Assembly (NCBI RefSeq): GCF_003985125.1
Contig: NZ_ML133577.1
Location: forward strand, 89,063-153,062
Reading direction: 5' to 3'
Length of the DNA: 64,000 nt
From: Rhizobium phaseoli
GTDB lineage: Bacteria > Pseudomonadota > Alphaproteobacteria > Rhizobiales > Rhizobiaceae
A program made the translations under genes and the position numbers. Below are positions 35,815-45,041 of this stretch, in pieces (position 1 is the first letter of the stretch; every line of letters begins with the position of its first letter). Under the pieces are notes generated by a model. That model was not told the origin of the DNA. It saw only the letters and a program-made list of their open reading frames with translations, and did not search any database.

Positions 35815-37584
35815 TTAAGCTGCGACTTGTTGATCCGACAATAGAACCTCTATTGGCAGAGAAATGGTAAATGTTGTGCCCTTGCCAAGCTCGCTCGTCA
35901 CCACGACGCTGCCGCCGTGCAGCTCGACGACCTGCTTGACGAGGTTGAGTCCGATGCCGGTTCCGGCAATGCCCGTGGCGCTGCGTGCCCGGTAATAGGG
36001 TTGGAACAGTTTCGGCAGATCATCCGCGTCCATGCCGATGCCACTGTCGGCAACGGCGATTTCGACCATCTTTTCGTCAACCCGAGCGCGAACATAAATG
36101 TCAGGCGCATGGGGCGAATATTTGACGGCATTCGACATCAGGTTGGTAAAGACCTGTTCCATCGCGCTGCGATCGAACGTCAACACGCCGGGTATCGGCT
36201 CAAGATCGAGATGGAAGACGTGCGAGCGGCTGAGCTCGCGCTGTCTGTCGCAGCAGGCGACGAGCAGGGCTTTCAGATCGCCTTCGCTCCGCTTCAGAAT
36301 GATCTGTCCGGTTTCCAGCCGGCCGCTGGCGAGAATGCTCTCCATCAGATCGACCATGCGCACGACCGCGCTTCGGATTACTCCGGCCTTTTCGTGAACG
36401 TACTCGCCGCTGACATTGGCCGTCGAGCGGCGGAGCCGCTGGGCGGCGGCGTCGATGATGGCAAGCGGCGTTCGAAATTCGTGCGAGGCCATGGCGACGA
36501 ACTGGCGCTGGAGCGCGTTTACCTGGCGTTCGTGGGCCAGCAGGCGGTCCAGCTCGGCCCTTTGCCGTTCGATTTCGGCCGTCCGATCAGCCACCATCTC
36601 TTCCAGGTGATTGCGGTGGTGGGTGAGCTCGGCCTGGCTGTCGATCAGGGTCAGCGACGTACGATGCAGTCCCCGCCCAAGCCAGAACACCGCGGCGATC
36701 AGCAGCGCCAGGCAGCCGAGCCCTGCCGGCGCGATCTGCTGAAGCAGCATGAAGCCAGGCCGGATCGGGTTCCAGATGAGATAGCCGATCGTGCCGCCGT
36801 CATGAGACGATACCGGCACCTGCGCCCGTGCGCCGCTCTTCGACGCGGTAAAATGCATCCCTTCGAGCCGCGCATAATAGGCGATGCTTTCGACAGCCTT
36901 TGCGTCGATGAACTTGACCGAGACGGCGATGAACTCCTGGCCCGCCTCGATTTGCATCCTTGTCGAGCTCGGCAAAATGGGACGCGCGCTCGTTATCGCC
37001 GGCCTGTTGCCGATCATCACCGTGCGAACCCTGGCCAGCTGGCCAAGCGGTTCGCCGCCGGGCTTTTCGGCCTCGAGGAGAGCAGCCCGCATCTCGCCGG
37101 CCAACGCCGTCATTTCTTCGCCGTCATCGCTGCCGAGGCGCGGCGGCATGGCGTCGGCTCCGTCGCGGAAGGCAAACATCAGGCGATTGCTATCGTCGAA
37201 GATGTAAGTTCTGTCATGCCCGAAATACCGGCTGGTCCAGCGGCCGACATTGTCGAGCAGCCATTCATGGTTCCGCTGCTTGGCATAAAGGAAGGCGTCG
37301 TCCCATTTGGTGACGCTTTCCTGTTCCCGCGGAAGTGCATTGATCTGCTCTTCCAATCCCTGGGCCACGAAGTCCGCCTGTCGGCGCAAATAGAAATCAT
37401 CGACCTTCACGGCGGCGATCCAGGCAAATCCGCACAGCAACACGGCCGCCGCGCAGGTGAGAGTCACCAGGACCAGCGTGATGTGCGATGTGAGCCTGAC
37501 CTTCAATCCCCGCAACCTTTTGATGGCGCCCCTTATTTGAAAAATTGACACGCAAAGGTTGACGGACCATGAATTGCGCCTCAT
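35815..37584 (-). CDS. CHASE4-domain sensor histidine kinase
   Basis: 589 residues. A membrane segment at 35-58 and a second at about 283-303 flank a periplasmic CHASE4-like sensor (WDDAFLY, GHDRTYIFDDSNRLMFAF). A coiled coil precedes the H-box ASHEFRTPL (His368). The ATPase domain has N-box NLMSNAVKYS, DSGIGM and GTGIGLNLV. It phosphorylates the adjacent single-domain regulator. The ligand is unknown. Confidence 0.92.
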   Translation of the reverse strand: MRRNSWSVNLCVSIFQIRGAIKRLRGLKVRLTSHITLVLVTLTCAAAVLLCGFAWIAAVKVDDFYLRRQADFVAQGLEEQINALPREQESVTKWDDAFLYAKQRNHEWLLDNVGRWTSRYFGHDRTYIFDDSNRLMFAFRDGADAMPPRLGSDDGEEMTALAGEMRAALLEAEKPGGEPLGQLARVRTVMIGNRPAITSARPILPSSTRMQIEAGQEFIAVSVKFIDAKAVESIAYYARLEGMHFTASKSGARAQVPVSSHDGGTIGYLIWNPIRPGFMLLQQIAPAGLGCLALLIAAVFWLGRGLHRTSLTLIDSQAELTHHRNHLEEMVADRTAEIERQRAELDRLLAHERQVNALQRQFVAMASHEFRTPLAIIDAAAQRLRRSTANVSGEYVHEKAGVIRSAVVRMVDLMESILASGRLETGQIILKRSEGDLKALLVACCDRQRELSRSHVFHLDLEPIPGVLTFDRSAMEQVFTNLMSNAVKYSPHAPDIYVRARVDEKMVEIAVADSGIGMDADDLPKLFQPYYRARSATGIAGTGIGLNLVKQVVELHGGSVVVTSELGKGTTFTISLPIEVLLSDQQVAA

Positions 37585-37655
37585 AGGGCTGGCGTAGCCG
37601 GTGGATGATTGCCCTCAACCGCAGGCACCTTCAGTAGCAATCGAAGGAGAAGAGC

Positions 37656-38192
37656 ATGGACGCCGGATCGTCGCCGGACATGTCGGACATCAGGATCGAA
37701 CCAATCGCTGCCGCACATATCGACAGCTTTCATCGCGCGCTCGACACCGTCGCGCGCGAGAAGAAATACCTGTCTATGCTGGAAGCGACTCCCCTGCCGC
37801 AGACCCGCGAGTTCGTGATGGGCATGATTGCCAAAGGCAACCCGCAGTTCGTTGCCTTGATTGGAGACGAGGTCGTTGGCTGGTGCGACATCAGCCGGCA
37901 CTTTTTCCCATCGCATGCCCATCGCGGAAATCTCGGAATGGGAATCCTTCCCGCCTATCGCGGCCGGGGTCTAGGACGAAAGCTGATGGAGACGACATTA
38001 AGTGCCGCACAGCAGACCGGTTTCGCTAGAGTCGAACTCGATGTTTACGAAGACAACAGCCGGGCGATCGCTCTCTATGAAAAAATGGGCTTCGTGCGCG
38101 AGGGCATAATTCGGCGCGCTGCACGCATCGACGGCCGATTCATCGATGCAATCGGTATGTCGTTTTTGTTCGATGAGGATGGGTCGGCATAA
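37656..38192 (+). CDS. GNAT-family N-acetyltransferase
   Basis: 178 residues with GAAGGAGA about 8 bases upstream. The acetyl-CoA loop is YRGRGLGRKLM, and VELDVYEDNSRAIALYEKMGF is the typical motif B. It resembles the RimJ/RimL-PhnO group acting on amino groups of small molecules or proteins. It stands alone. Confidence 0.88.
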   Translation: MDAGSSPDMSDIRIEPIAAAHIDSFHRALDTVAREKKYLSMLEATPLPQTREFVMGMIAKGNPQFVALIGDEVVGWCDISRHFFPSHAHRGNLGMGILPAYRGRGLGRKLMETTLSAAQQTGFARVELDVYEDNSRAIALYEKMGFVREGIIRRAARIDGRFIDAIGMSFLFDEDGSA

Positions 38193-38221
38193 ATCGGCAG
38201 CGCACCGGCATCGGAGGATAC

Positions 38222-38397
38222 CAGGAGCAGCGTTGCGGCGTGCTTCGAGGCTCCCTCCGGGCTGTGCACCTCAACATGAGAGAACGTTGGAAGTTGCCGC
38301 GCGCCATTGGCAACCGCCGAGAGGATGCCGCCGCAGCGGCCACGAGTGCCTCATCCTGAGGCGCCCGCAGGGGCCTCGAAGGACGAGGCGGGTGCTC
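38222..38397 (-). repeat. Mosaic palindromic repeat, copy 3
   Basis: The core (38349-38396) is an inverted copy of the repeat. Ahead of it, 38222-38290 is a degenerate module (AGCAGCGTTGCGGCGTGCTT...CACCTCAACATGAG) also seen near 17495. The mosaic joins several short blocks in one gap between convergent genes. Confidence 0.7.
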
Positions 38398-38454
38398 CGG
38401 CGATCGCCGGATGCAAGGGCTCACCCGGTGGCGCTTGCGCTCGCCCGCCGACGC

Positions 38455-39084
38455 TCACGGCCGGCGCACCGCTCGGATCTTGCCGCTGCCGCCTCCGCCG
38501 CAGAAGAAGCGGTTGGCGCCGTCGGATTCGAGGCCGGAGACGCCGGCGCCTTCCGGCATATCCAGCCGTTCCAGCAGCTCTCCGGTATCAGGATCGATGC
38601 GTCTGACGTCGCTGTCGTCGCCCTCCCAGGTGCCGTGCCAAAGTTGGCCGTCGACCCAGGTGACGCCGGTCACGACGCGGTTGGATTCGATGGTCCGCAG
38701 AATTTTGCCGGTCTCCGGATCGATCTGATGGATCCTGCGGCCGCGATGCTGGCCGACCCAGAGCGTGCCCTCGGCCCAGGCAAGGCCCGAATCGCCGCCG
38801 TTGCCGGGCGCGGGGATGGTGGAAAGGATGCGGCCGGTCTTCGGATCGATCTTGTGGATGACATCCTCGGCGATCTGATAGAGGAATTCGCCGTCGAAAG
38901 CCGTTCCGGCATGGGAGGCAACCTCGATCGAGCGCACCACCTCGCCGCTGTCGGGATCGAGCGCGTTCAGCCTATCGCCCGAGGCGAACCAGACATGCCG
39001 GCCATCGAAGGTGACACCGTTGACGCGCTCAGCGCCGGGAAAAGGCCCGTATTCACGCAGGATCGTTGCAGCCGATTTCTTCAT
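38455..39084 (-). CDS. Beta-propeller repeat protein (Vgb/glutamine-cyclotransferase-like)
   Basis: 209 residues from the ATG at 39084, which has GGAGG 5 bases upstream. Five blade repeats are visible, each ending in a phrase like NALDPDSGEVVRSI, HKIDPKTGRILSTI, HQIDPETGKILRTI, RRIDPDTGELLERL. No signal peptide was found, so it is probably cytoplasmic. The fold is shared with virginiamycin B lyase and glutaminyl cyclase, but no catalytic set can be assigned. It follows the HTH-regulator gene by 28 bases. Confidence 0.65.
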   Translation of the reverse strand: MKKSAATILREYGPFPGAERVNGVTFDGRHVWFASGDRLNALDPDSGEVVRSIEVASHAGTAFDGEFLYQIAEDVIHKIDPKTGRILSTIPAPGNGGDSGLAWAEGTLWVGQHRGRRIHQIDPETGKILRTIESNRVVTGVTWVDGQLWHGTWEGDDSDVRRIDPDTGELLERLDMPEGAGVSGLESDGANRFFCGGGGSGKIRAVRRP

Positions 39085-39112
39085 CTCTTCCTCCTGATGG
39101 ATTTGCCCCATC

Positions 39113-40333
39113 CTAGTCGCTCGGCAGCGGCCCGGGGAGTAACAAGATCGTCGGGAAAGCTGCGAGCGGCGGGCTCAGCCAGCGGCGCGCCCGCCCGCGC
39201 CCGAGCGATTGCGCCTTGCCCTCCCCGGCCAACACATCCAGCGCCCGCTGCACGGTGCGCGGGCTCGCGCCGAGCGCGATCGACAGCGCCGAACTCGACC
39301 ACGCCTCGCCATCAGCCAGAAAGGCGAGCACCGCCGCATGCGGTCCTTCGACGAGCGGCGCAAGCCCGGCGATCTCGCCGGCGCCGCGCGGCGTGAGGCG
39401 AAAGCCGCGTTTCGTCGCCGAAATCTCCGCAAGAGCTTGCAGGGCGGCGCGCAGCCGACCGATCTCGACGCGCAGCCGGGCGCGATGCGATTCATCGGCA
39501 TGCTTGCCGCGGAAGGCGCGCGCGATGAGCGCGCCACGCGAGACATCGCCCGGCCAGGCCTCGGCAAGCGCACGGGCAAGGGCGAAAAGCACCGGCCGCG
39601 TCGCCAGCGGCACGACGGTATCTCCCTTGCGCACGACATGGCGGCAGGCATCGACGACCAGCGTCTCCCCGGAGAACAGCGTCTCCACCTCGTGAAGCAG
39701 CAGCGGGCGCTCGCCGCCATGTGAAATCAGCCGCGCCGCCGGCATGTCGAGCACGCGGGCGGCGGCTTCGACCTCCGCCGTCAGAGCCGGGATATCGGCT
39801 TCCTGCGCCGAAAGCCTTGCCCGCTCGAGCGCCGCGCGCGCCGCTTCGGTCCGGAGTCGGCGCACGGCGATGCCCGATGCCACCAGCTCATGGGCGGTTC
39901 GCAAGGCCGGCGGCAGCGGCATCGGGTCGAGCGCGCCGAGCGCCTGCTCTGCCTCATCGAGCCGACCGATCAGCACCAGCCTGCGAATGGCGATATTGCC
40001 GGCATGGGCGGCGTTGACGCGGTCGCCGCGCGCCTGAAGGGTTGCCCGCGCCGCCTCCAGCGCCTTGACCGGCCAGGTGAGGTCACGCGAGGCGAGCGCG
40101 ATCTCGGCCTCGGCGACGAGGCAGCGGGCGCGGGCCACCGCCTCGCGCGGGCCGAAGGCGCGGGCCGCACTCTTCAGCAACGCCTTGGCGCGGACGAGAT
40201 CGCCGAGCTGCGCCATGGCGATGCCGCGCAGCGCCAGCGCCGGCGCATCCTCGCGCAGCGCCACCCGCTTCAGCGCGCCGAGCGCGTCCCCCGATGCCAG
40301 CGCCCGCGCGGCGGCGGTGATCAGCGAGTCCAT
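39113..40333 (-). CDS. TPR-like/helix-turn-helix transcriptional regulator
   Basis: 406 residues. The N-terminal ~200 residues are Ala-rich helical repeats resembling TPR units. The middle resembles the winged-helix region of SARP/OmpR type regulators (ARPVLFALARALAEAW...SRGALIARAFRG). The C-terminus has a helix-turn-helix (SSSALSIALGASPRTVQRAL). It is divergent from the DUF899 gene and cotranscribed with the propeller gene, so it likely regulates this cluster. Confidence 0.65.
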   Translation of the reverse strand: MDSLITAAARALASGDALGALKRVALREDAPALALRGIAMAQLGDLVRAKALLKSAARAFGPREAVARARCLVAEAEIALASRDLTWPVKALEAARATLQARGDRVNAAHAGNIAIRRLVLIGRLDEAEQALGALDPMPLPPALRTAHELVASGIAVRRLRTEAARAALERARLSAQEADIPALTAEVEAAARVLDMPAARLISHGGERPLLLHEVETLFSGETLVVDACRHVVRKGDTVVPLATRPVLFALARALAEAWPGDVSRGALIARAFRGKHADESHRARLRVEIGRLRAALQALAEISATKRGFRLTPRGAGEIAGLAPLVEGPHAAVLAFLADGEAWSSSALSIALGASPRTVQRALDVLAGEGKAQSLGRGRARRWLSPPLAAFPTILLLPGPLPSD

Positions 40334-40449
40334 TCAAATCCCGTCATACTTGTCACTCCCACCATTTGCCTGACCGGCGGTAGTCTTCTCGCAACCGGCC
40401 GGCAAGGCCGCCGGATGCTACGACAATTGGCAAGCAAAGGAGAAGACCC

Positions 40450-41247
40450 ATGACTGGTGAACTGAACGCAACGCGCGAGCGCTGGCTGGCGGCGCGACTC
40501 GCTCTGCTCGAAGAGGAAAAGGAACTGACGCGGCGCAGCGACGCGCTGGCCCTCAAGCGCCGGCAATTGCCGCGGGTGAGGATCGACAAGCAATATCGCT
40601 TCGACACCGAAAGCGGCAATGCCTCGCTGCAGGATCTCTTCGGCGGGCGCTCGCAGCTGCTCGTCTACCACTTCATGTTCGGCCCGGATTACAGCGCCGG
40701 ATGCCCGTCATGCTCCTCGATCGCCGACGGCTTCAACGGCTTCTTCGTCCATCTCGAAAACCACGACGTCGCCTTCTGGGCGGTCTCGCGCGCACCGCTT
40801 GCAAAGCTTCAGGCCTTCAAGCGGCGCATGGACTGGAGCTTTCCCTGGGCTTCCTCCGCCGGCAGCGATTTCAACAGCGATTTCAGCGTCTGGTTCAGTG
40901 CCGAGCAGCAGCTGCGCGGCGAGATCGAATATAACTACCGCCGCGAACCGCCCGCCCCCGAACCGCGCGCAGGCAGGGCGGTTGCCGAGTGGGAGCAGCC
41001 GGACGACGAAAGCCCGATCGGGCAGATTGCCGCCATGACCGGCACCGACGTGCCCACCTATGTCCGCGACCGGCCGGGTGTCAGCGCCTTTGAGCTGATC
41101 GATGGCACCGTCTACCACAGCTATTCGAGCTACGCGCGCGGACTGGATGGGCTCTGGGGCATGTACCAGTGGCTCGACCGTGCGCCGAAGGGCCGCAACG
41201 AAACCGGCATCTGGTGGCGCCACCACGACCGCTACGACAAGGAGTGA
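40450..41247 (+). CDS. DUF899 thioredoxin-like protein
   Basis: 265 residues, GGAGA upstream. The typical DUF899 start (ARERWLAARLALLEEEKELT-like) is followed by the thioredoxin-like phrase LVYHFMFGPDYSAGCPSCSSIADGF with a CPSC motif. The ending is DLLGMYQWLDRAP-like. DUF899 proteins are cytoplasmic with a predicted redox fold and unknown reaction. It is the first of two plus-strand genes divergent from the TPR/HTH regulator. Confidence 0.85.
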   Translation: MTGELNATRERWLAARLALLEEEKELTRRSDALALKRRQLPRVRIDKQYRFDTESGNASLQDLFGGRSQLLVYHFMFGPDYSAGCPSCSSIADGFNGFFVHLENHDVAFWAVSRAPLAKLQAFKRRMDWSFPWASSAGSDFNSDFSVWFSAEQQLRGEIEYNYRREPPAPEPRAGRAVAEWEQPDDESPIGQIAAMTGTDVPTYVRDRPGVSAFELIDGTVYHSYSSYARGLDGLWGMYQWLDRAPKGRNETGIWWRHHDRYDKE

Positions 41248-41252
41248 CGGTG

Positions 41253-41606
41253 ATGCGGCCCCTCCTCCACAGCTCGAAAAGCGGCAGCGAACACGCCGCA
41301 CCAGGCGACAGCGCCGCCTTCAATACAGCCGAATGGCTGTCGATGTCCGCGGCCGCTGACGGGGCGGCCGCCAAGCCGGGCAAATCCACCCGGAGCTTGT
41401 CCGCCGCCGAATGGTTGTCGCTCGCCGCCGCGCCAACCTTCGCGATCATGGCACTGCTGACGGCCGCCAACGGCAGCACCGACATGATCTGCATGGCCGC
41501 GCCCGAGACCTTCCCGATCGGCGGAATGGTGCCGATGTATCTGTTGATGAGCGGCTTCCACTTGGCGCCATGGCTGCGGGTCATGGCCAGCTGGCGAGGC
41601 CTGTAG
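41253..41606 (+). CDS. Small protein with one hydrophobic segment, unknown function
   Basis: 117 residues from the ATG at 41253, six bases after the DUF899 stop, with AAGGAG upstream. It contains two AEWLS motifs (NTAEWLSMSAA, SAAEWLSLAAA) and two hydrophobic stretches (TFAIMALLTAA; FPIGGMVPMYLLMSGFHLAP), suggesting two membrane helices near the C-terminus. The end resembles small inner-membrane proteins. It is coupled to DUF899. Confidence 0.6.
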   Translation: MRPLLHSSKSGSEHAAPGDSAAFNTAEWLSMSAAADGAAAKPGKSTRSLSAAEWLSLAAAPTFAIMALLTAANGSTDMICMAAPETFPIGGMVPMYLLMSGFHLAPWLRVMASWRGL

Positions 41607-41678
41607 GCACATGCCCGTTCTCAATAGGAGAAAATCGATTGCTTCCGTTTTATTGGTGCCGGCGTTCTAGGCGATAAA

Positions 41679-41882
41679 ATGCCGGACTCCTTTGGGGCCG
41701 CTCCGCTTCCGCTTGAGAGATTGAAACTTTTTTTCTGCAGGACGGCCCAGGCAATTCTCGGCCGCCTGGTCCTGCGCTATCATCTGATTCCGGCGCAGCC
41801 CACGCCTCCCCCCTCCATTGGGAAAGCAGACGTCATGCGGGGCTACCTGACACCGAACCGACTGTTCGAGCACCTGGCATAA
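41679..41882 (+). CDS. Possible small protein upstream of the DnaB-like ATPase
   Basis: 67 residues, ATG but no good ribosome site. It is basic with a central hydrophobic/aromatic part (RLKLFFCRTAQAILGRLVLR). It ends 40 bases before the ATPase start. No family was recognised; it may be a chance frame. The rest of the gap 41607-41922 holds only a strong TAGGAGG site for the next gene. Confidence 0.25.
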   Translation: MPDSFGAAPLPLERLKLFFCRTAQAILGRLVLRYHLIPAQPTPPPSIGKADVMRGYLTPNRLFEHLA

Positions 41883-41922
41883 GGAGGGATTGCGAACGAC
41901 GCTCGCAATAGGAGGTTTATCC

Positions 41923-42636
41923 ATGAAGACGACTCAGCCCATCTATCACCTTAAGCGTAAGGCCAAGGCGTTATCGCGCGCCGAGGACATACCGCTGCAT
42001 CAGGCGCTCGACCGCATTGCCAGGGACGAAGGCTATGGCCGCTGGAGCCTACTGGCGGCAAAGGCATCGGAGACTACGCCCGCCAGCGAGCTGTTTGCGC
42101 ACTTGCGGCCCGGCGACCTCCTGCTCGTCGGCGCCCGGCCCGGCCACGGCAAGACCCTGATGGGCCTCCGGCTCGCCGTCGAGGCGATGAAGACGGGCCA
42201 TCCCGGCATATTCTTTTCGCTGGAGTATACGCGAGAGAATGTCGAAGACCGCTTTCGTGCTATTGGCATCGACCGCGCGCAGTTCGATCACCTGTTCGAA
42301 TTCGACGGCTCCGACGCCATCAGCGCCGATTACATGACCGCGAGACTGGTCTCCGCTCCGCGTGGCACCCTCGTGGTCGTCGATTATCTCCAGCTGCTCG
42401 ACCAGAAGCGGGAAAACCCGGAACTCTCGGCCCAGGTCGGCATTCTGAAGGTTTTCGCGCGCCAACGCGGCATAGTCATGGTTTTCATCGCTCAGATCGA
42501 CCGATCCTTCGAGATGGCGCAAAAACCGCTGCCCGACATCGGCGACATCAGGCTGCCGAACCCACTTGACCTGCAGCTGTTCGACAAAACGTGTTTTCTG
42601 AACAACGGAAAGATGGTCTTCGGCGCGGCGGCTTAG
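41923..42636 (+). CDS. Compact DnaB-like RecA-fold ATPase
   Basis: 237 residues from the ATG at 41923 (AGGAGG 7 bases upstream); an in-frame GTG at 41890 is less likely. Walker A is GARPGHGKT (70-78) and Walker B is LVVVDYLQLLD (150-160), both of the DnaB helicase type. The N-terminal ~48 residues form a short module (ALSRAEDIPLHQALDRIA, then YGRWSLLA). A similar module is found at the N-terminus of other small bacterial proteins. The DnaB N-terminal domain is absent, so it is not the replicative helicase. Its job is unknown; a RadA/DnaB-like accessory role is a guess. Confidence 0.75.
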   Translation: MKTTQPIYHLKRKAKALSRAEDIPLHQALDRIARDEGYGRWSLLAAKASETTPASELFAHLRPGDLLLVGARPGHGKTLMGLRLAVEAMKTGHPGIFFSLEYTRENVEDRFRAIGIDRAQFDHLFEFDGSDAISADYMTARLVSAPRGTLVVVDYLQLLDQKRENPELSAQVGILKVFARQRGIVMVFIAQIDRSFEMAQKPLPDIGDIRLPNPLDLQLFDKTCFLNNGKMVFGAAA

Positions 42637-42648
42637 GGTCTGCGCTGC

Positions 42649-42684
42649 CCCGGTCGCAGGTCTCACGCCTGACCCGCGACCGGG
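42649..42684 (+). terminator. Hairpin after DnaB-like gene
   Basis: CCCGGTCGC (42649-42657) pairs with GCGACCGGG (42676-42684) and is followed by TGTTTA. The weak T tail limits confidence. The remaining 42685-43005 gap shows nothing recognisable. Confidence 0.4.
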
Positions 42685-43005
42685 TGTTTACGAGCGGACC
42701 AATTCGCGCTTCTGGCACGCAGACCAGATGGCAGATCTCGCTCCGCTGCGCCCTTTTAACTTAGGGCTGGCATGAGCGGACGGGATAACTCTTTCGAGTA
42801 GTATGTTCGATACCTGCGATCCGCAGAACTCTCACGGGACACGACGCACCGACGATGAACCGGAGAGAGAGACCGGAGTGAGGCTCGGCAACCCGCATTC
42901 GCCAGTCCGATGCGCCGTATCTGTCCGGTTCCGATTGTCTTCCAGCCCCAAATTGTGCCATGACCTGTCGACCCCAGACGCAACAAAACAAGGTGCGGCA
43001 TCGGC

Positions 43006-44028
43006 ATGAAGAAGATCGGATTCCTTTCGTTCGGGCACTGGACGCCCTCGCCGCAATCGCAGACGCGCTCGGCGGGCGACGCACTGCTGCAATCGATCGA
43101 CCTTGCCGTCGCGGCGGAGGAGCTCGGTGCCGACGGCGCCTATTTTCGCGTGCACCATTTCGCCCGCCAGCTGGCCGCCCCCTTCCCGCTGCTGGCCGCC
43201 GTCGGCGCGAGAACCAGCCGCATCGAGATCGGCACTGCCGTCATCGACATGCGTTATGAGAACCCGCTCTATATGGCCGAGGATGCCGGCGCCGCCGACC
43301 TGATCGCCGGCGGGCGACTGCAGCTCGGCATCAGCCGCGGCTCGCCGGAGCAGGTGATCGACGGCTGGCGCCATTTCGGCTATGCCCCGCAGGAAGGTCA
43401 GGACGAGGCCGAGATGGCGCGGCGCCACGCGGAAGTTTTTCTTGAAGTGCTGCGCGGCGAAGGCTTTGCCAAGCCGAACCCGCGGCCGATGTTTCCCAAC
43501 CCACCGGGTCTCCTGCGTCTCGAACCGCATTCCGAGGGTCTGCGCGAGCGAATCTGGTGGGGCGCCAGCTCCAACGCCACCGCCGTCTGGGCGGCAAAGC
43601 TCGGCATGAACCTGCAGAGTTCGACGTTGAAGGACGACGAGACGGGAGAGCCGTTCCACGTCCAGCAGGCCGACCAGATCCGCGCTTACCGCGAGGCCTG
43701 GAAGGCTGCCGGCCACACCCGCCAGCCGCGCGTCTCGGTCAGCCGTAGCATCTTCGCCCTGATCGACGACCGCGACCGTGCTTATTTCGGCTACGGCAAC
43801 GACGAGAGCGACACGATCGGCTTCATCGACGAGAAGACCCGGGCGATCTTCGGCCGCAGCTACGCCGCCGAGCCCGACGTCCTGATCCGGCAGCTCGCCG
43901 AGGATGAGGCGATCGCCGAGGCCGACACGCTGCTGCTCACCGTACCCAACCAGCTCGGGGTTGCCTACAACGCCCACGTTATCGAGGCGATCCTGACCCA
44001 CGTCGCCCCAGCGCTCGGCTGGCGCTGA
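43006..44028 (+). CDS. LLM-class flavin-dependent oxidoreductase
   Basis: 340 residues with the bacterial luciferase-like TIM barrel: SFGHWTPSPQSQTRSAGDAL at the start, RVHHFARQLAAPFPLLAAVG, IEIGTAVIDMRYENPLYMAE and LQLGISRGSPEQVI. These enzymes use reduced FMN or F420 to oxidise small substrates. It is monocistronic and lies just upstream of a same-strand LysR gene, which may control it. Confidence 0.88.
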   Translation: MKKIGFLSFGHWTPSPQSQTRSAGDALLQSIDLAVAAEELGADGAYFRVHHFARQLAAPFPLLAAVGARTSRIEIGTAVIDMRYENPLYMAEDAGAADLIAGGRLQLGISRGSPEQVIDGWRHFGYAPQEGQDEAEMARRHAEVFLEVLRGEGFAKPNPRPMFPNPPGLLRLEPHSEGLRERIWWGASSNATAVWAAKLGMNLQSSTLKDDETGEPFHVQQADQIRAYREAWKAAGHTRQPRVSVSRSIFALIDDRDRAYFGYGNDESDTIGFIDEKTRAIFGRSYAAEPDVLIRQLAEDEAIAEADTLLLTVPNQLGVAYNAHVIEAILTHVAPALGWR

Positions 44029-44135
44029 GGCGGCGTCGGGACCTTACTGCCGCGTCGGGCGTTGATGCTGCGAGCCTTGAATCGATCCCATGACGACCGA
44101 CTTAAGGCCGTAGCCCGAACCGCTCGAGTTGCCTC

Positions 44136-45041
44136 ATGCCGCGTACGAACCTCAACGATATCCTGATCTTCATGGCCGTCGTCGATGCCGGAAGCTTCAT
44201 CGCCGGCGGCCAGGCCATGGGCCTGTCGCGATCGGCAGCGGGAAAGGCCGTCATCCGCCTGGAAGATCGCCTCGGCACGCGCCTGCTCAACCGCACCACG
44301 AGAAGGCTGAGCCTGACCGACGAAGGCCGGCTATTCTATGAACACGGGCTGGGAGTCCTCGCTTCGGTCGACGAGGCGGAAGCGAGCGTGGCGGGGCAGA
44401 GCGGCGCGCTACGCGGCGTTCTCAGGCTCACCGTTCCCGATGCCTTCGGACGGCTTGTCGTGCTGCCCATCGTCGAAAAATATCTTCTGGCCTGGCCCGA
44501 CATCCAGGTCGAGGTGAACTTCACCGATCGCAAGGCCGACATCGTCGAAGAAGGTTTCGATCTGGCGATACGGATCGGCGCGATGCCGTCGGCATCCGAG
44601 AACCGGCTCGTCTCGCGCGTGATCGCCGCCGACAGGGCGCGGCTCTGCGCCTCGCCGTCCTACCTCGCTGACCGTGGCGAGCCGTGCCACATTGACGATC
44701 TCGCCGCCCATGATTGTCTCGTCTTTTCCAGCCGCGATCAACGGCAAGGCTGGCGCTTTCGCGGCGACGACGGCGCTTGGGTCAAGGCGCAGGGCCGCAG
44801 CCGCCTGAGGCTCGACAGCAGCGAGGCGATCCGCGACGCTGCCGTTGCGGGTCTCGGCATAGCCCTGCTGCCCGGCTTTCTCGCCGCCGGCGATCTCGCC
44901 GCCGGCCGCCTCCGCCATGTCCTGCCGGAGCTCGAAATCGACGACGCCAAGATCGTCGCACTCTATCCCGACAAACGCTTGCTGGAACCGCGAGTGCGCC
45001 GCTTCATCGACCTGATAGTCGAGGAGCTGCGGCATCGGTGA
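44136..45041 (+). CDS. LysR-family transcriptional regulator
   Basis: 301 residues. The N-terminal helix-turn-helix is FMAVVDAGSFIAGGQAMGLS followed by SAAGKAVIRLEDRLGTRLLN. The effector domain has the usual FDLAIRIGAMP and LCASPSYL. Its last 38 bases overlap the end of the convergent MFS gene (45004-45041). Confidence 0.9.
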   Translation: MPRTNLNDILIFMAVVDAGSFIAGGQAMGLSRSAAGKAVIRLEDRLGTRLLNRTTRRLSLTDEGRLFYEHGLGVLASVDEAEASVAGQSGALRGVLRLTVPDAFGRLVVLPIVEKYLLAWPDIQVEVNFTDRKADIVEEGFDLAIRIGAMPSASENRLVSRVIAADRARLCASPSYLADRGEPCHIDDLAAHDCLVFSSRDQRQGWRFRGDDGAWVKAQGRSRLRLDSSEAIRDAAVAGLGIALLPGFLAAGDLAAGRLRHVLPELEIDDAKIVALYPDKRLLEPRVRRFIDLIVEELRHR

